From Betaproteobacteria bacterium GR16-43 (GTDB lineage: Bacteria > Pseudomonadota > Gammaproteobacteria > Burkholderiales > Usitatibacteraceae): a stretch of DNA of 64,000 bases. The notes below the pieces were generated by a model that worked only from the letters and a program-made list of their open reading frames with translations, made no database searches and had not been told where the DNA came from. The stretch covers positions 2,542,001 to 2,606,000 of the forward strand of contig CP019169.1 in the NCBI GenBank assembly GCA_001953215.1, written 5' to 3'. Made by a program: the position numbers and the translations under genes. Positions 63,358 through 64,000 of this stretch are shown in pieces. Position 1 is the stretch's first letter; each line of letters opens with the position of its first letter.

Positions 63358-64000
63358 CTAGTTTTTCTTGGGGGGTGTGGCGCCCGCGGTCGGCGGTGTC
63401 ACCGCGGATTTCGTGGCGGCCTTCTCCGCCCTTTCCTTGTCGGCCTTCTCCTTCGCCGCCTTCTCGGCGACCATCCGCTTGCCCTGCGCCTTGGCGGAGG
63501 CGAAGGTCTTGGTCCACTGCGGATGCCCGGCCTCGGCCGGGGACAGGTCGAAGTCCGGGTCGATTTCGTAGATCTTCACGAACTCGGCGCGGCACTGCGG
63601 GTACTTGCTCTCGAGGCACAGGCAGAACGCGGTGTGCTTCATCGCCTTCACCTGGTCGGCCTTGTCCTTCAGGCCTTCCTTCAGCGACAGCTCGAGCAGG
63701 CGATGGGCCTCGGGGTAGTCGCCGGCGTCGTACTTCACCATCCCGTCGGCGAGGAACTGCTCGGCCTTCGCGAGCGGAATGCGCGGGCGCGACGCGGCCG
63801 CGGCGGCTTCGCGCTCGGCGATCAGCTGCGTGCGCACGCTGCGGTACACCGGACCCCAGATCGGGTGGCCGTCCTCGGCCTGCGTGAGCGCGAAGTCGGG
63901 GTTGATCTCGAAGGCGCGGCGGAATTCGTCGCGGCACTGCGCCTCGCGGTTGGAGACGCAGTGGATCATCGCGAGGTACTTGCGCGCGGTGGACTGGTCC
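63358..64000 (-). CDS. TPR-like repeat protein, possibly TssQ-type (5' end outside window)
   Basis: The frame runs off the window edge; 214 C-terminal residues are seen. Two similar units are clear, CRDEFRRAFEINPDFALTQA with EDGHPIWGPVYRSVR, and CRAEFVKIYEIDPDFDLSPA with EAGHPQWTKTFASAK, separated by a TPR-like helical pair (VKYDAGDYPEAHRLLELSL). The tail is Lys/Ala-rich. The pattern recalls the TssQ-type lipoproteins annotated near betaproteobacterial type VI secretion or kinase genes, but the N-terminus (lipobox) is not visible, so this remains a suggestion. It is co-transcribed with the downstream Ser/Thr kinase gene. Confidence 0.7.
   Translation of the reverse strand, partial: DQSTARKYLAMIHCVSNREAQCRDEFRRAFEINPDFALTQAEDGHPIWGPVYRSVRTQLIAEREAAAAASRPRIPLAKAEQFLADGMVKYDAGDYPEAHRLLELSLKEGLKDKADQVKAMKHTAFCLCLESKYPQCRAEFVKIYEIDPDFDLSPAEAGHPQWTKTFASAKAQGKRMVAEKAAKEKADKERAEKAATKSAVTPPTAGATPPKKN

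Overview
The window is GC-rich, gene-dense chromosomal DNA of a Gram-negative, type IV pilus-bearing bacterium, most likely a betaproteobacterium. The main support is gene order: ndk-rlmN-pilW-(rodZ-like)-ispG-hisS-yfgM-bamB-der-hfq-hflX-hflK-hflC-DUF2065-hisZ-purA and rpsF-priB-rpsR-rplI-dnaB-alr-radA are arrangements typical of that class. No species can be named from the sequence alone. No prophage, IS transposase, CRISPR array or rRNA was seen.

Layout. 1-10225: the end of a class III adenylate cyclase, glnE facing a large yhdP-like gene, a nitrilase-family amidase, tldD and an exported msrB. 10206-19845 (minus strand): an overlapping operon resembling aryl-polyene (APE) pigment clusters. 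It runs lipoprotein, ACP, a membrane/AMP-ligase/hotdog fusion, LpxL-like acyltransferase, LolA-like carrier, MMPL exporter, ketosynthase, chain-length factor, dehydratase and GT2. 20324-23722: three DAHP synthases. The first two lie behind a short leader peptide rich in Tyr/Phe/Trp codons with an attenuator-type terminator. 23719-26426: a BtuF-like binding protein facing an anti-sigma/ECF-sigma/PduO operon. 26427-27104 is non-coding and holds four alternating inverted repeats. 27105-47864: a long housekeeping block (accA, tilS, then the order above, tRNA-Leu, rnr, rlmB). 47869-55240: a secreted PQQ-type dehydrogenase with two ESGWG repeats, an M16 peptidase, a GDP-mannose enzyme and a nucleotide-sugar epimerase. 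55401-61989: ribosomal/replication genes, including a dnaB interrupted by an in-frame intein. 62003-64000: a membrane-anchored Ser/Thr kinase and a repeat protein cut by the window edge.

How the parts fit. The APE-like operon needs an aromatic starter unit from the shikimate pathway, and the DAHP synthases catalyse the first step of that pathway. They sit next door but are transcribed divergently and appear to be controlled by aromatic amino-acid supply. Many neighbouring genes are translationally coupled by NTGA stop/start overlaps using ATG, GTG, TTG and, for der, apparently CTG. Several promoters place the -10 box only 6-7 nt before the start codon (accA, the PduO gene, the epimerase), which predicts leaderless mRNAs. 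Four copies of a long palindrome built from GATAAACGC-like repeats punctuate intergenic regions.

Most notable items: a class 3 intein with a LAGLIDADG endonuclease in the DnaB P-loop; the aromatic leader/attenuator ahead of the DAHP synthases; the compact APE-like operon with its three-domain fusion; and the non-canonical der start.
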